A stretch of 64,000 nucleotides of DNA from CAVXXB01 sp963765585 (GCA_963765585.1 CAVXXB010000012.1:186001-250000); one strand, 5' to 3'; shown: positions 43,570 to 54,108, counted from the first letter of the stretch. Notes: generated by a model from the sequence alone, not told the origin. A program made the numbers and translations.

Positions 43570-45269
43570 CCAAAATTCTGCAACCATTGGTGATACTTAA
43601 TGCACCACCAATCCACTTTGATTTTTTGGATGGGCAACCGTACGATGTCAGTCTCAGCTATAATAATAATGATGGTCAATTTATTTCTTCATATGTAAAG
43701 GAATCCAGTCAGTTTGCCGAGGTGGAAACTGAGGTAAATAAAGATTGGTCACTATCGGCCACTGCCAGTGGTGGCTTTAGTTACTTTGGGGTTTCAGTAA
43801 GCGCATATCTTTCAGAAACATATGGCAAGAGATTTTCGAAAGTGGCAAATTCATCCACCACGGTGACTGTGAGTGTTGCAGTAGATGCCATCGAAGATGA
43901 CCGCATATATGCCATGGTCATGGATTACAATATTTACGAATATCCCGTATATGTTAATGATGTGTTACGAGGGAATATTCTGGTTGTTGAGCCTCTGGTT
44001 GTTGAAAATCGCTGGTTCCCGAGCAAAAGCTGGAGCGGATATGACTATATTCCCAATCATGAGGTCGGTAATATTCTTTCATACCGTGAATACCCATTGA
44101 CGGAGGGTGATCACCCCCTGATGGCTGAGCGGATTAAAGGTGATTATAATGATAGTTTTGTCCTCGATGCCAACTCGAGCTATGATTGGAATTTATTTTT
44201 CGATGATTTTACTTCCAATGAGGTCAGTACGGCAAAAGAATTCAGTCGCGACTGGGGTGTTTCCGTCAGTGGCTGGGGGTCAGGATTCAGCCTGGACGGC
44301 AGCTATAACCGCGAGGATATCCAGACACAGCGTACGTCGGTTTCAAATGGTTTGGAATTATATGTCCACCTTGATGCCATCGATATGGGACTCGGTGAAG
44401 TTGGTTATCGGGTTACGCCTTATTCATACTGGGCCACAAATGGCGCATTAATTGTTGATTATGCTGTAAAACCAGAACTGGCAGCGCCAGGCGGTACAGA
44501 AACCTGGTGGCAGGCAAACTATGGAGAAAATTCGGATCCGGCATTTATTTTACCGTGGCGATATGATCCTGAAAAGGGTTTTGCCCTGCAGGAAGAAGCG
44601 AAAAGATATCAGACAAAAGATATCACATTCTTCCCGGTCAATCCACGTGAAGGGGACATCATTCAAATTGAGGCGCGTGTACATAATTTCAGTCTTATCG
44701 AAACGCTTTCACCAATGGGTGTTAAATTCTATGTGGGTGATCCGGACAGCGGCGGTGTATTGATCACAAGTGTGGATAATCAAACCGAGGTGTTCACAGA
44801 TAACAAAATTGAGGCACGCGGCACCAAGTTAGTTTCGATGGACTGGAAGGTACCTACCGGTATTGGTACATTTCCGAGGATCTATGCTGTGATTGACGAA
44901 CAAAATAGTCTGACAGAGATTCATGAGAATAATAATAAATCATGGAATATATTGCAAAAAACAATAGCTACAGGAATCGCTGAAACCAGAGATGGTGAAT
45001 TACCGAATCAATTCGAATTGCAACAGAATTATCCCAATCCGTTTAATCCTCTGACGACAATTGAATTTACATTGGAGCAGTCATCATTTGTCGAGTTTGA
45101 AGTTTACAATACCCTGGGTGAGCGTGTGGCCATTGTTGAGTCAAAAGAACTGCTGGCCGGAAAACATGCCTATGATTTTGATGCACGCATGTTGCCAAGC
45201 GGTCTCTATTTTTATCGTATCCAGGCCGGAAATTTTAAAGATGTTAAAAAGATGATTCTGCTCAAATAG
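43542..45269 (+). CDS. Secreted protein copy 1, C-terminal half: two-fold central domain, CARDB and sorting tail (frameshifted)
   Basis: Continues copy 1 from ADFDGDIRMGAPRKF. A central region of about 330 residues has two related halves, each with an amphipathic strand run beginning at DW (DWSLSATASGGFSYFGVSVS; DWGVSVSGWGSGFSLDGSYN) and ending in a DAI...Y segment (AVDAIEDDRIYAMVMDYNIY; HLDAIDMGLGEVGYRVTPYS). I do not recognise this domain. A CARDB-like domain follows (GDIIQIEARVHNFS...IHENNN), then the YPNPFNPLTTIEFTLE sorting tail ending KKMILLK. It is nearly identical at protein level to copy 2 in this half. The apparent start lies within the gene. Confidence 0.85.
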   Translation: MGAPRKFSVTKILQPLVILNAPPIHFDFLDGQPYDVSLSYNNNDGQFISSYVKESSQFAEVETEVNKDWSLSATASGGFSYFGVSVSAYLSETYGKRFSKVANSSTTVTVSVAVDAIEDDRIYAMVMDYNIYEYPVYVNDVLRGNILVVEPLVVENRWFPSKSWSGYDYIPNHEVGNILSYREYPLTEGDHPLMAERIKGDYNDSFVLDANSSYDWNLFFDDFTSNEVSTAKEFSRDWGVSVSGWGSGFSLDGSYNREDIQTQRTSVSNGLELYVHLDAIDMGLGEVGYRVTPYSYWATNGALIVDYAVKPELAAPGGTETWWQANYGENSDPAFILPWRYDPEKGFALQEEAKRYQTKDITFFPVNPREGDIIQIEARVHNFSLIETLSPMGVKFYVGDPDSGGVLITSVDNQTEVFTDNKIEARGTKLVSMDWKVPTGIGTFPRIYAVIDEQNSLTEIHENNNKSWNILQKTIATGIAETRDGELPNQFELQQNYPNPFNPLTTIEFTLEQSSFVEFEVYNTLGERVAIVESKELLAGKHAYDFDARMLPSGLYFYRIQAGNFKDVKKMILLK

Positions 45270-45277
45270 CCCTACCT

Positions 45278-45406
45278 AAACCACCGAGGCACTGGAATCG
45301 ATTAGAGATGAGAGATTAGAAATTAAAGATTAATGTCAAATGACCAAATCCGAATGACAAATAACTCTAATCCAATTTTTACTCAGTGTCCTCTGTGGTT
45401 TTTTTA
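45278..45406. repeat. Inverted repeat AACCACCGAGGCACTG / CAGTGTCCTCTGTGGTT
   Basis: The outer arms pair over about 17 bases with two mismatches and the right arm runs straight into seven T residues, so it could act as a terminator for copy 1. Inside are ATTAGAGATGAGAGATTAGA (45301-45320) and CTCTAATCC, a second nested pair. The remaining gap to 45662 is AT-rich; TGGAG at 45651-45655 is the ribosome site of copy 2. Confidence 0.65.
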
Positions 45407-45662
45407 TTAAATCAATAAAAACCCCCACCAATCTGCAAAGTTATTCAAAATTCCAAAATGACACTTTTGCCGCAAATTGACAGAAAAATTGTTTGTTTTC
45501 TTTAAACGAATTATTATATTTTATCAAGCGTATCTGTTACAGCGTTAGATATCAGGCCTTATTATCACAAATACATATTACTGTAAAGTAATTCAGATTA
45601 TATACAGCATTTCATATGTGAAATAATTCTATTACTACCGGGGGGAGAAATGGAGCAATGGC

Positions 45663-48600
45663 ATGAAAAAGTTACTATTTCTGATTCTGATTTCTCAATT
45701 ATCCTTTGGTGTTATTTTTGCCCAGGAGCCGGAAGATCATCCGCTGTCAAAATCTTCTGATATACGCACTGGTGCCGGTGAGGAACTGGTAACCATGGAC
45801 GGAAGTGGAATCTCGATTTATAAGTATTTTAAAGAGATGGAATATGCACCAAATGATACTATGCTGCAGATGTTATCATACCCATTCTCAGTTAATTGGG
45901 GAATCGTTTCCGATATCGCGGTGAGTGATCTGGATGGGGATGGTCTGAATGAAATTGTGGCTGTCAGGATTGAAAATGAGATTGTTGATATCATTGTCCT
46001 TAAACCGGATCCCGACTTGCTGGGAATTGATAGTCTGGCTAACTGGCAGAATGAAATTCAGTTGCAGAAAAATTTGCCGGCAATTCATAGCGATACGTGG
46101 GATACCCCACCGGTTGTCCTGGTTCAAACCGGAAATTTTGATGAAGATCCATTCATTGAATTTGTTGTAGCCTATTGGGCGGATGATGCCGGAAAAACCG
46201 GATACATAAATCTCACTCTATTTGATATATCTGATTCATTAAAAGTTGAAGAAAAGGGCAGTATCATGGATCAGGCCGTACAGCACCCTCCTAAAATAGG
46301 TCTATGTGAGGACTATTTATATTTGTTTGACCTGGAATGCGGCGATTTTAACGGCGATGGAGTGGATGAGATATTACTTACAGGCCGGGAAGAAATGGCA
46401 CCGGCCGGCTGGCAAATGTTTGCCAATGTCTATACTTATAATACCGGTACCGGAGAGCTGGAAGCGGCGGCAAAGGATATAATTTACACCCAACCGGATA
46501 CCACATCCGATTTGAGCAATTTGAATATTGCCGTTGGACATTTCAATTCTGCTGACAGAGATCAGGCGGTAATCAGCGTGAATCAATATGGCCCTTACAT
46601 TTATTCCCAGTATCAGACAGATCCGGATGACACGCTGTCATTCTACCTTTTCCCTCTGGAACTGGATGATCAGTTGAGCACATTTAAGCAGGGTGCCACC
46701 CATATTCAGATGGAAGATACGGTGGCTCGTGGATGCTATTATTCACGTCTGAGTACACTTATGAGCCGGGATCTGAATAATGATGGTCTGGACGAGATAT
46801 TGTCTGCGTTTTCCAAACATGGTCCGGAGAAAGTGAAATCATTTCAAATATTACAGATGCAGGGGAGTTCAGACCTCACGGTTTGGGCCGATTTGACAAA
46901 TCAGTTGGGCAATTTTCAAGGCAACATAACTATTGGGAATATCGTGGTGGATACACTGGAAACGGTGCCGCAGATGGAGATTCTTCTTGCCAATCGCGAT
47001 ACATATCAGAGTGATATATACACGGTAGTAACGGATGCAGGGGGAGATTTTGCTGAAATAAAATATAAATATTCAGGGCGATCGGTTAATGGTGGCAAGA
47101 CAGAGACCAGCCTGGCGGCTGATTTTGACGGAGATATTCGCCTCGGTGCACCCCGAAAGTTTTCTGTTACAAAAATTCTGCAACCGCTGGTCATATTAAA
47201 TGCACCGCCGATTCATTTTGATGTATTAGGCGATCAGCCATATGATGTCAGTCTGAGTTATAATAATAATGAGGGTAAATTTGTTTCCTCCTATGTAAAA
47301 GAATCCAGTCAATTTGCTGAGGTGGAAACCGAAGTAAATATGGATTGGTCGCTATCCTGGTCTGCCAGCACCGGATTCAGCTTCTGGGGTGTCTCGGTCA
47401 GTTCACATCTGTCTGAAACTTACGGCAAACGGTTCTCAAAAGTGGCCAATTCATCTACAAAGGTAACGGTGGGTATTGCAGTTGATGCGATTGAAGATGA
47501 CCGGATTTATGCACTGGTGATGGATTATAATATTTATGAATATCCGGTGTATGTAAATGATGTGTTGAAAGGAAACATTCTGGTGGTTGAGCCGCTGGTT
47601 GCCGAGAACAGGTGGTTCCCGAGCAAAAGCTGGAGCGGATATGATTATATACCGAATCATGAAGTTGGAAACATTCTTTCCTATCGTGAATATCCATTAT
47701 CTTACGGTGATCATCCCATGCTGGATGAAAAAATAAAGGGTGATTATAATAATAGTTTTGTACTGGATGCCAATTCCAGCTATGACTGGACCTTGCTGTT
47801 TGAGGATTTTGAATCCAATGAGGTAACTACAGCCAAGGAATTCAGCCGCGATTGGGGATTTTCCGTAAGTGGTTGGGGATCGGGATTCAGTCTGAACGGC
47901 AGTTATAGCCGGGAAGATATCCAAACCCAACGGACTTCGGTATCAAATGGTCTGGAATTAGATGTGCATCTGGATGCCATCGATATGGGTCTCGGTGAAG
48001 TTGGATATATCGTAACGCCTTACGCCTATTGGGCGACGAATGGAGCGCTGATCATAGACTATGCGGTGAAACCGGAACTGGCTGCACCGGGTGGCACCGA
48101 TACCTGGTGGCAGGTGCATTATGGCGATAAGCCGGATCCGGCATTTATTCTGCCCTGGCGATATGATCCGGAGAAAGGTTTTACTCTCCAGGAAGAAGCC
48201 AAACGAAATCAGACCAAGGATATCGCATTTTATCCGGCAAATCCACGTGAAGGGGATGTCATTCAGATTGAAGCGCGGGTACATAATTTCAGTCTGATGC
48301 CGACACCGGCACCCATGGGTGTCAAATTTTATGTGGGTAATCCGGATAGCGGCGGTACACTTATTGAAAGTGTCGATAGTAAGACGGAATTTTTCACCGA
48401 TCTGGCGGTTCCGTCACGGGGAACAAAAATAGTAAAATTGAACTGGGAAGTACCTTCCGGCATCGGGACTTTTCCCAGGATTTATGCGGTGATTGATGAG
48501 CAGAATGGTTTGGCGGAAATTCATGAGAATAATAATACATCCTGGAATATCCTGCAAAAGAGCACGGCAACAGCGATTGTACATGAGAATGATCCGGGTG

Positions 48601-48870
48601 TACCAAACATGTATGAATTGCATCAAAATTATCCCAATCCGTTTAACCCGTTAACCACCATTGAATTTTCCCTGGAAAAAGCGTCATTTGTAGATCTGGA
48701 AGTATTTAACACTCTGGGTGAAAGGGTGGATATTATTGAATCGAAGTAATTTGAAAGCGGGTAAACATTCCTATCAATTTGATGCGCGCATGCTGCCAAG
48801 TGGTCTGTATTTCTATCGCATTAAGGCGGATAATTTTTATGATGTGAAGAAGATGATCTTGATCAAGTGA
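45663..48870 (+). CDS. Secreted FG-GAP/two-fold-domain protein, copy 2 (frameshifted at 3' end)
   Basis: About 1068 residues once the last 40 codons are restored. Signal peptide LLFLILISQLSFGVIFAQ; calcium-type loops VSDLDGDGLNEIVAV, CGDFNGDGVDEILLTG, RDLNNDGLDEILSA and AADFDGDIRLG. The same two-fold central domain as copy 1 follows, then CARDB and YPNPFNPLTTIEFSLE. The frame stops at 48749 (DIIESK), but dropping one T near 48747 yields NLKAGKHSYQFDARMLPSGL and ends KKMILIK at 48870, matching copy 1. Codons differ often between copies while residues do not, showing long-term selection on both. It follows copy 1 in tandem. Confidence 0.9.
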
Positions 48871-48884
48871 TACGCAGACATTTT

Positions 48885-49122
48885 AATAGAACACGGATTA
48901 CCCCCGTGAAACGGGGCAGGACGGATTACACGGATTAACGCGGATAGTAAATTATTCAATGATTTGATTTCAAGGTTGCTCTAAACAAAAATTTGATCTA
49001 CTAAAAAAAGTCTTCTTGAATCTCGCCAAAAGGCAGTTCAGCCTGGCATTTGACACGGATGAGACTGATTTTCATTTAAATATTTTTTTATCCGCGAGAA
49101 TCCGTGTAATCCGCGTTCTATT
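48885..49122. repeat. Long inverted repeat of ACACGGATTA words with an internal CCCCGT hairpin
   Basis: The left arm (48885-48946) reads AATAGAACACGGATTA and, after an insertion, GGATTACACGGATTAACGCG. The right arm (49089-49122) reads TATCCGCGAGAATCCGTGTA then ATCCGCGTTCTATT. Inside the left arm CCCCGT-GAA-ACGGGG is a perfect 6-bp hairpin that looks inserted. The stretch 48871-49301 otherwise holds no gene. Confidence 0.65.
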
Positions 49123-49301
49123 CAAATTTGCCCGTAACCTAAATCCATCCCACTAAAAGATTTGTGTAGATATATATCCCTCTTTTGAATAAATTATAAA
49201 GATGGTTGTATAATATTTTGTAATTGGTAATAAGATGTTTTTTTTCTGTGGTCACGGTATCTAATAAAACTATTAATAAAAACATATTGGATGGAGGAAA
49301 A

Positions 49302-49898
49302 ATGAAGAAAGGTTATATTATCCTGATTGTGGTGGTTATCCTTCTGATCATCGGTTATTCGATGTTCAAAAACAGTTATAATAATTTCGTTCTGCTGGAG
49401 GAAGGCGTAAATCAAAAATGGGCACAGGTGGAAAATGTGTATCAGCGCCGGGCGGATCTAATTCCCAATCTTGTGGAAGTGGTTAAAGGCTATGCCAGTC
49501 ATGAACGTGAAACCCTGGAAGCAGTGGTTAATGCCCGATCCAAGGTGGGTGGTCAGGTCAATATCGGACCGGAAGTGCTAAATAATCCTGAGGCATTTGC
49601 TCAGTTTCAGCAAACCCAGGGTGCCTTGACATCCGCGTTACAAAGATTAATGGTAGTCGTTGAACGTTATCCCGAACTCAAAGCCGATCAGCGGTTTGCT
49701 GATTTGCAGACGCAATTGGAAGGGACCGAAAACCGCATCAGCGTTGAGCGGGGCCGGTTTAATGAATCCGTTCAGCAATATAATTCTGCGGTTCGTGTTT
49801 TTCCGGCAAACATAATGGCCGGCATATTTGGATTTGATCAGAAAAACTATTTTAAAGCAGATAGCGGCAGTGAAAAAGCACCGCAGGTTAAGTTCTAG
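49302..49898 (+). CDS. lemA: LemA family protein
   Basis: A 198-residue protein with start at 49302, set by GGAGG 5 bases upstream. N-terminal transmembrane helix (IILIVVVILLIIGYSMF) followed by the LemA signature NSYNNFVLLEEGVNQKWAQV, ENVYQRRADLIPNLVEVVKG and then helical coiled-coil-like segments (FAQFQQTQGALTSALQRLMV, LEGTENRISVERGRFNESVQ). It ends with AGIFGFDQKNYFK, the typical C-terminal patch. LemA proteins are anchored helical-bundle proteins of unclear function. The next two genes encode TPM-domain proteins, a common arrangement. Confidence 0.93.
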   Translation: MKKGYIILIVVVILLIIGYSMFKNSYNNFVLLEEGVNQKWAQVENVYQRRADLIPNLVEVVKGYASHERETLEAVVNARSKVGGQVNIGPEVLNNPEAFAQFQQTQGALTSALQRLMVVVERYPELKADQRFADLQTQLEGTENRISVERGRFNESVQQYNSAVRVFPANIMAGIFGFDQKNYFKADSGSEKAPQVKF

Positions 49899-49910
49899 AC
49901 TTACCTCGAA

Positions 49911-50034
49911 TACACGGAGAAAAAAGCGATTAGAAATTAGAAGTTAGAAATGAGAGATGAGAAATGAATAAAATCAATTAATGGTTTGAAATTAATATTT
50001 CTAATCTCTGATTCTCAGATTATTTCTCTGTGTA
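49911..50034. repeat. Inverted repeat ACACGGAGAAA / TTTCTCTGTGT with nested ATTAGAAATTAG words
   Basis: The outer arms TACACGGAGA (49911) and TCTCTGTGTA (50034) enclose GATTAGAAATTAGAAGTTAG and TTTCTAATCTCTGATTCTCA, which pair in turn. It lies between the LemA and first TPM genes and is followed by CTCTGTGGTTT. Confidence 0.6.
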
Positions 50035-50082
50035 CTCTGTGGTTTAAAAATTTCTATCGATTAAATAATAAAGGATCGCGAT

Positions 50083-50853
50083 TTGCAAAATAAAAATTTC
50101 AGATTTATATGTTTAATTATATCCAGTCTGTTCCTGATCATGGTTGTTCCCGGTTTTGGTCAGGAAACGATACCCGAAAAACCGGCATCCTGGGTCAATG
50201 ATTATGCCAATGTGCTTTCTTCATCTCAAAATCAAACGCTCGAAAAACAACTTTCGGATCTTGAAAAACGGTCATCCAATCAAATTTTTATTGCCATTTT
50301 TAATCGATTGCCGGAAAACACTTATCTAGAAGGATTCACAGTCGATCTGTATGAGAAATGGCGGCCGGGTCTGGCCGATCAGGATAATGGTATATTGATT
50401 GTCGTTTTTATCGAGGACCGGAAAATGAGAATCGAAGTGGGGTATGGTCTGGAAGACGTGGTGACCGATGCCCAATCCGGAATGCTGATTCGTGATGTAA
50501 TAGGGCCAGAGTTTAAAAAGGGAAATTATTTTGCCGGACTGAATAATGCATTGAAAATGCTAATTCCGGCAGTTGAAGGCAAATACAAGTTGCCAGTTGC
50601 AGGGAAAAAACAAAAAAAGGATGGACTCCCGCTCGGTTTTTTTATAACGGGATTTTTTATCCTGATTGTGCTCAGCAGAATATTCCGTGGGCCACGTTCC
50701 AGAGGCTATGGCACGACCAGAAGAGGCACAGGGTTTGGCGGACCGGTAATTTGGGGTGGCTTTGGTGGTGGTAGTTCCGGTGGTGGTGGCGGCGGTTTTA
50801 GCGGTGGTTTTGGCGGAATGTCCGGCGGTGGTGGTGCCAGCGGCAGCTGGTGA
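50083..50853 (+). CDS. TPM domain membrane protein (YgcG/Psb32-like) with Gly-rich tail
   Basis: A 256-residue protein with a TTG start and GGAT ribosome site. The signal peptide ends near VVPGFGQ. The TPM domain spans about 30-165: WVNDYANVLSSSQNQTLEKQ, SSNQIFIAIFNRLPENTYLE, NGILIVVFIEDRKMRIEVGY and TDAQSGMLIRDVIGPEFKKG. One transmembrane helix follows (FFITGFFILIVLSRIF), then a tail made of Gly and Ser with few other residues. TPM proteins are linked to repair and acid phosphatase activity in plastids; the bacterial role is unclear. It lies between the lemA and second TPM genes. Confidence 0.9.
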   Translation: MQNKNFRFICLIISSLFLIMVVPGFGQETIPEKPASWVNDYANVLSSSQNQTLEKQLSDLEKRSSNQIFIAIFNRLPENTYLEGFTVDLYEKWRPGLADQDNGILIVVFIEDRKMRIEVGYGLEDVVTDAQSGMLIRDVIGPEFKKGNYFAGLNNALKMLIPAVEGKYKLPVAGKKQKKDGLPLGFFITGFFILIVLSRIFRGPRSRGYGTTRRGTGFGGPVIWGGFGGGSSGGGGGGFSGGFGGMSGGGGASGSW

Positions 50854-50940
50854 TATGCAAAGCGCGAAAATTGCAGGTGCATGATGATTTAAATCAATAT
50901 AATATAACTATCTCAGATAAAGACTGAAAGAAAAACAAGT

Positions 50941-51378
50941 ATGAATGTCGATAAGTTTTTTACTAAGGATGAAAAAAATCAAATAATTTCTGCGATCAAA
51001 GAGGCAGAAATGCAAACTTCGGGTGAGATAAGACTTCATGTAGAATCATCCTGTAAAACTGATACTGTTGAGAGAACCGTGCATCTATTTGAAAAACTTA
51101 AAATGCATCAGACACAACTGCGCAACGGCACTTTGATATACCTGGCCATCAAAGATCGTAAATTTGCCATCTTTGGTGATGAAGGGATAAATGAAGTGGT
51201 GCCGGAAAATTTCTGGAACGATGTGCGTAACATCATGCAGACAGAATTTAAGTCGGAAAAATTTGTTTCCGGGCTGGTTAAAGGCATAAATCTGGTGGGC
51301 GAAAAACTAAAAGAATTTTTTCCATATGATGATTCCGACGTCAATGAATTGTCTGATGATATTTCAATTGGAAAATGA
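50941..51378 (+). CDS. TPM domain protein, soluble
   Basis: A 145-residue cytoplasmic-looking TPM protein without signal peptide: FTKDEKNQIISAIKEAEMQT, SGEIRLHVESSC, NGTLIYLAIKDRKFAIFGDE, GINEVVPENFWNDV and FVSGLVKGINLVGEKLKEFF. It completes the LemA-TPM-TPM cluster, 87 bases after the previous gene. No good ribosome site is visible. Its acidic tail is not conserved-looking. Confidence 0.88.
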   Translation: MNVDKFFTKDEKNQIISAIKEAEMQTSGEIRLHVESSCKTDTVERTVHLFEKLKMHQTQLRNGTLIYLAIKDRKFAIFGDEGINEVVPENFWNDVRNIMQTEFKSEKFVSGLVKGINLVGEKLKEFFPYDDSDVNELSDDISIGK

Positions 51379-51425
51379 ATTATAGAGTAAAGCAGTGCAA
51401 TAAAAATAAATTCTTTGTGTAAGTA

Positions 51426-52876
51426 TTATTTTGTCTGGGCCTGACGTAAGGCATGCTTCCACCCTGAGATCAAATCTTTTCTTTTCTGTTCACCCAGTTT
51501 TGACGTGTATAACTTTTCTTTTCCCTTAATATAAAGCAGCTCTCCGAACTTTTCCAAATTCCTTTCTGCAATCCGGCCAGAGTGGCTGCACCCAGCGCCG
51601 TCAGTTCCGGCATTTCAGGTTTTATCAGAGATATACCAAGAATATTAGCCTGGAACTGCATTAGAAATCCATTATCAGTGGCACCGCCATCTACAGCCAG
51701 AGATTCAATTTTAATCCCTGACTCATTCTCCATCAACTGAATAATATCATAAGTCTGATATGCGATGGATTCCAGGGCGGCTCTTACAATATGATTCCGG
51801 TTACTGCCCCGGGTCAGACCGGTTATCGTTCCGCGTGCGGCCATATTCCAATGGGGTGCACCCAGCCCGACAAACGCCGGTACAAGATACACACCTTCTG
51901 TGCTGTCAATTTGATTGGCCAGTGCTTCACTTTCAGAAGCATTTGATATTAATTTTAATTCGTCACGCAACCATTGAACCGCCGCGCCAGCGATAAATAT
52001 GGATCCTTCAAGTGCATAACATGGATTACAATTGGGATCTATGGCGATGGTAGTTATCAAACCCTGGTTTGATAATATCGGTTTCTCTCCGGTATTTATC
52101 AAAATAAAACAACCCGTGCCATAGGTGTTTTTAACCTGTCCGGATAGAAAACATTTTTGACCGAATAATGCAGCCTGTTGATCACCGGCCACGCCACAGA
52201 TGGGAACATTCTCTAATTTAGGAACAGTTGAGACAATGCCATATGAATCCGCCGATTTCTTTATCTCCGGCAGCATGGACGCCGGAATCTCAAACAGTGC
52301 CAGCAAATCCTGATCCCATGTCATTTGATGAATATTATAAATCATCGTACGCGAGGCATTGGTATGATCTGTGGCGTGCACATTCCCGTTGGTTAATTTC
52401 CAGATCAGCCAGGTATCGATGGTCCCAAATAAAAGATTCTCAGGTCTGAGTCCGGATACATTTTCCAATATCCATTTGATTTTTGTGGCACTAAAATAAG
52501 CGTCAAGACGTAAGCCGGTTTTCTCATGTATCGATTTATGGTGTTCTTGATATTGCTCGCAGATAGTCGCAGTGCGTCGGCATTGCCAGACAATCGCATT
52601 ATACACCGGTTTCCCGGTCAGTTTATCCCAGATGAGGGTAGTTTCACGTTGATTGGTAATACCAATGGCATCAATTTTTTCTGTAAAATCAGCCAGTAAC
52701 TCATCAATGGAATCAATAACAGATTGCCAGATTACCAGGGGATCATGTTCGACCCAGCCGGGTTTGGGATATATCTGCGGAAAAGGACGATATGATTTTT
52801 TTAATACGCGGGCATTCTGATCGAAAATGATGCAGGTCGTACCGGTTGTACCCTGATCGATGGCGAGAATCGACAT
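51426..52876 (-). CDS. glpK: Glycerol kinase, frameshifted near the C-terminus
   Basis: An FGGY-family kinase that phosphorylates glycerol to glycerol-3-phosphate. Start at 52876 (MSILAIDQGTTGTTCIIFD, the phosphate-1 loop; GGAG 8 bases upstream), not the longer upstream frame. Further hallmarks are PKPGWVEHDPLVIW, TNQRETTLIWDKLTGKPVYN, IVWQCRRT, CGVAGDQQAALFGQ and LAVDGGATDNGFLMQF. As sequenced the frame ends at 51470 with an aberrant tail (SSESCFILREKK). Adding one base near 51547 gives FGELLYIKGKEKLYTSKLGE and ends SGWKHALRQAQTK at 51426, the expected family ending. A lipase-like gene lies upstream on the same strand. Confidence 0.94.
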
Positions 52877-53110
52877 CCTTTTAACTCCGTCGTAAATAAT
52901 ATTGAGAGATAGCATATAAATATCTAAATACAAAATCCTCGAGATCCACAAAGTCATCAGAGAAAAGCAGATAGCTATATAATATAAAATAGCATATTAA
53001 ATTTTTACATTCCGATTCTCGTCATTCCTGAATCTTTAGTATCTTCGCTAGTCCTGCGAATTTGCGAGATTAATTAATTTTTAAATTTGTCATTAGTGAT
53101 TAGAATTTAC

Positions 53111-53944
53111 TTATATATATTTGTTGCACCAATTTTCTAAATCCTTCGTAACTGCCTTATGATCGATATCGTTGTGGGGTTCGTGAAAACCATCCGAATA
53201 GATATGCAGTTCTTTTTCTTTAAGTGCTACATTATCGAAAAAAGTTTGTGTACCGATTTTTGGGACCAGGGAGTCAGATTCTCCATGATACATCAGTAGG
53301 GGTTTGGAAAACTCAGACGCATGTGCCTGGGTCCATTCAATCGTTTTGGTAAGTTCTGTTCCGAACCGGGCCGAAGCCGTACTATGTACCAGTGGATCTT
53401 CTTTGTATGCGGCTACCGCCTTTGGATCCCGGGAAATAGAATTAATATCCAGTTTGGTATCAATGGAAAATCCTGGCCAGACCCTGGAAAAAATTTTACT
53501 GATGGTTACCAGTACCGGCGAAATTTCCGGTTGCGCAAGCAACGCTCCGGATGAAATGACAGATTTGATATCTGTATCCGGATTATGCAGAATATAATTG
53601 AGCACGACGAGACCACCCATACTATGTCCCAATAGAAAAACAGGCCGATCTTGCTCCTGATCCCGGACTAGTTTTAAAAAATTTGCCAGATCCTCCCGGA
53701 ACTCATCCCAATTTTGAACATGACCACGATCTCCCTCCGACCTGCCGTGTCCACGATGATCAAAACTATAGACTGTAAATCCAAGCGGCAGCATATAATC
53801 CACCACATTCATATATCGTCCGCTATGCTCACCAAAGCCATGTACGATAATCAGGATTGCTTTGGCTGTCGTATCCGACTGCCAGCGTTGGTAGTATAGG
53901 CCTAAACTATCCGCACCTTTGAAATTTCCGTCTTTGTGATTCAT
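53111..53944 (-). CDS. Alpha/beta hydrolase, monoacylglycerol-lipase-like
   Basis: A 277-residue serine hydrolase of the Hydrolase_4 group. Start at 53944 (MNHKDGNFKGADSLGLYYQR, with GGGG 7 bases upstream); the frame runs further but through dispersed-repeat sequence. Motifs: oxyanion region IIVHGFGEHSGRY, FDHRGHGRSEGDRGH, nucleophile elbow LLGHSMGGLVVL, Asp in LLMYHGESDSLVP and His in YSDGFHEPHNDID. The pattern HGFGEHSGRY is characteristic of monoacylglycerol lipases. Glycerol kinase is next downstream (gap 234 bases), which fits release and then phosphorylation of glycerol. Confidence 0.9.
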   Translation of the reverse strand: MNHKDGNFKGADSLGLYYQRWQSDTTAKAILIIVHGFGEHSGRYMNVVDYMLPLGFTVYSFDHRGHGRSEGDRGHVQNWDEFREDLANFLKLVRDQEQDRPVFLLGHSMGGLVVLNYILHNPDTDIKSVISSGALLAQPEISPVLVTISKIFSRVWPGFSIDTKLDINSISRDPKAVAAYKEDPLVHSTASARFGTELTKTIEWTQAHASEFSKPLLMYHGESDSLVPKIGTQTFFDNVALKEKELHIYSDGFHEPHNDIDHKAVTKDLENWCNKYI

Positions 53945-53971
53945 TTTTATCCCCTGATTATTTTTAAAACC

Positions 53972-54108
53972 CTCTCGCAGAGACGCAAAGCCGCCGAGTA
54001 AAAAGCAATTAGAAATTAGAAATAAACAATTGGCGATTAGCAATTAGGCAGTTGCAAATTACCAAAATAAAATCTCTAATCTCTAATCTCTAACTTCTAA
54101 TTTTGAGC
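53972..54108. repeat. CGCAGAGACGCAAAG word and ATTAGAAATTAG inverted repeat
   Basis: CTCTCGCAGAGACGCAAAGC at 53972-53991, then AATTAGAAATTAGAAATAAA (54004-54023) facing TCTCTAATCTCTAATCTCTA and ACTTCTAATTTT (to 54102). It separates the hydrolase gene from the DUF6916-like gene. Confidence 0.55.

Noticed and set aside
45480..45500. Second sigma-54 promoter upstream of copy 2 (TGACAC-N5-CCGC)
   Set aside because: The essential GG of the -24 element is replaced by GA and the -12 element is also poor.
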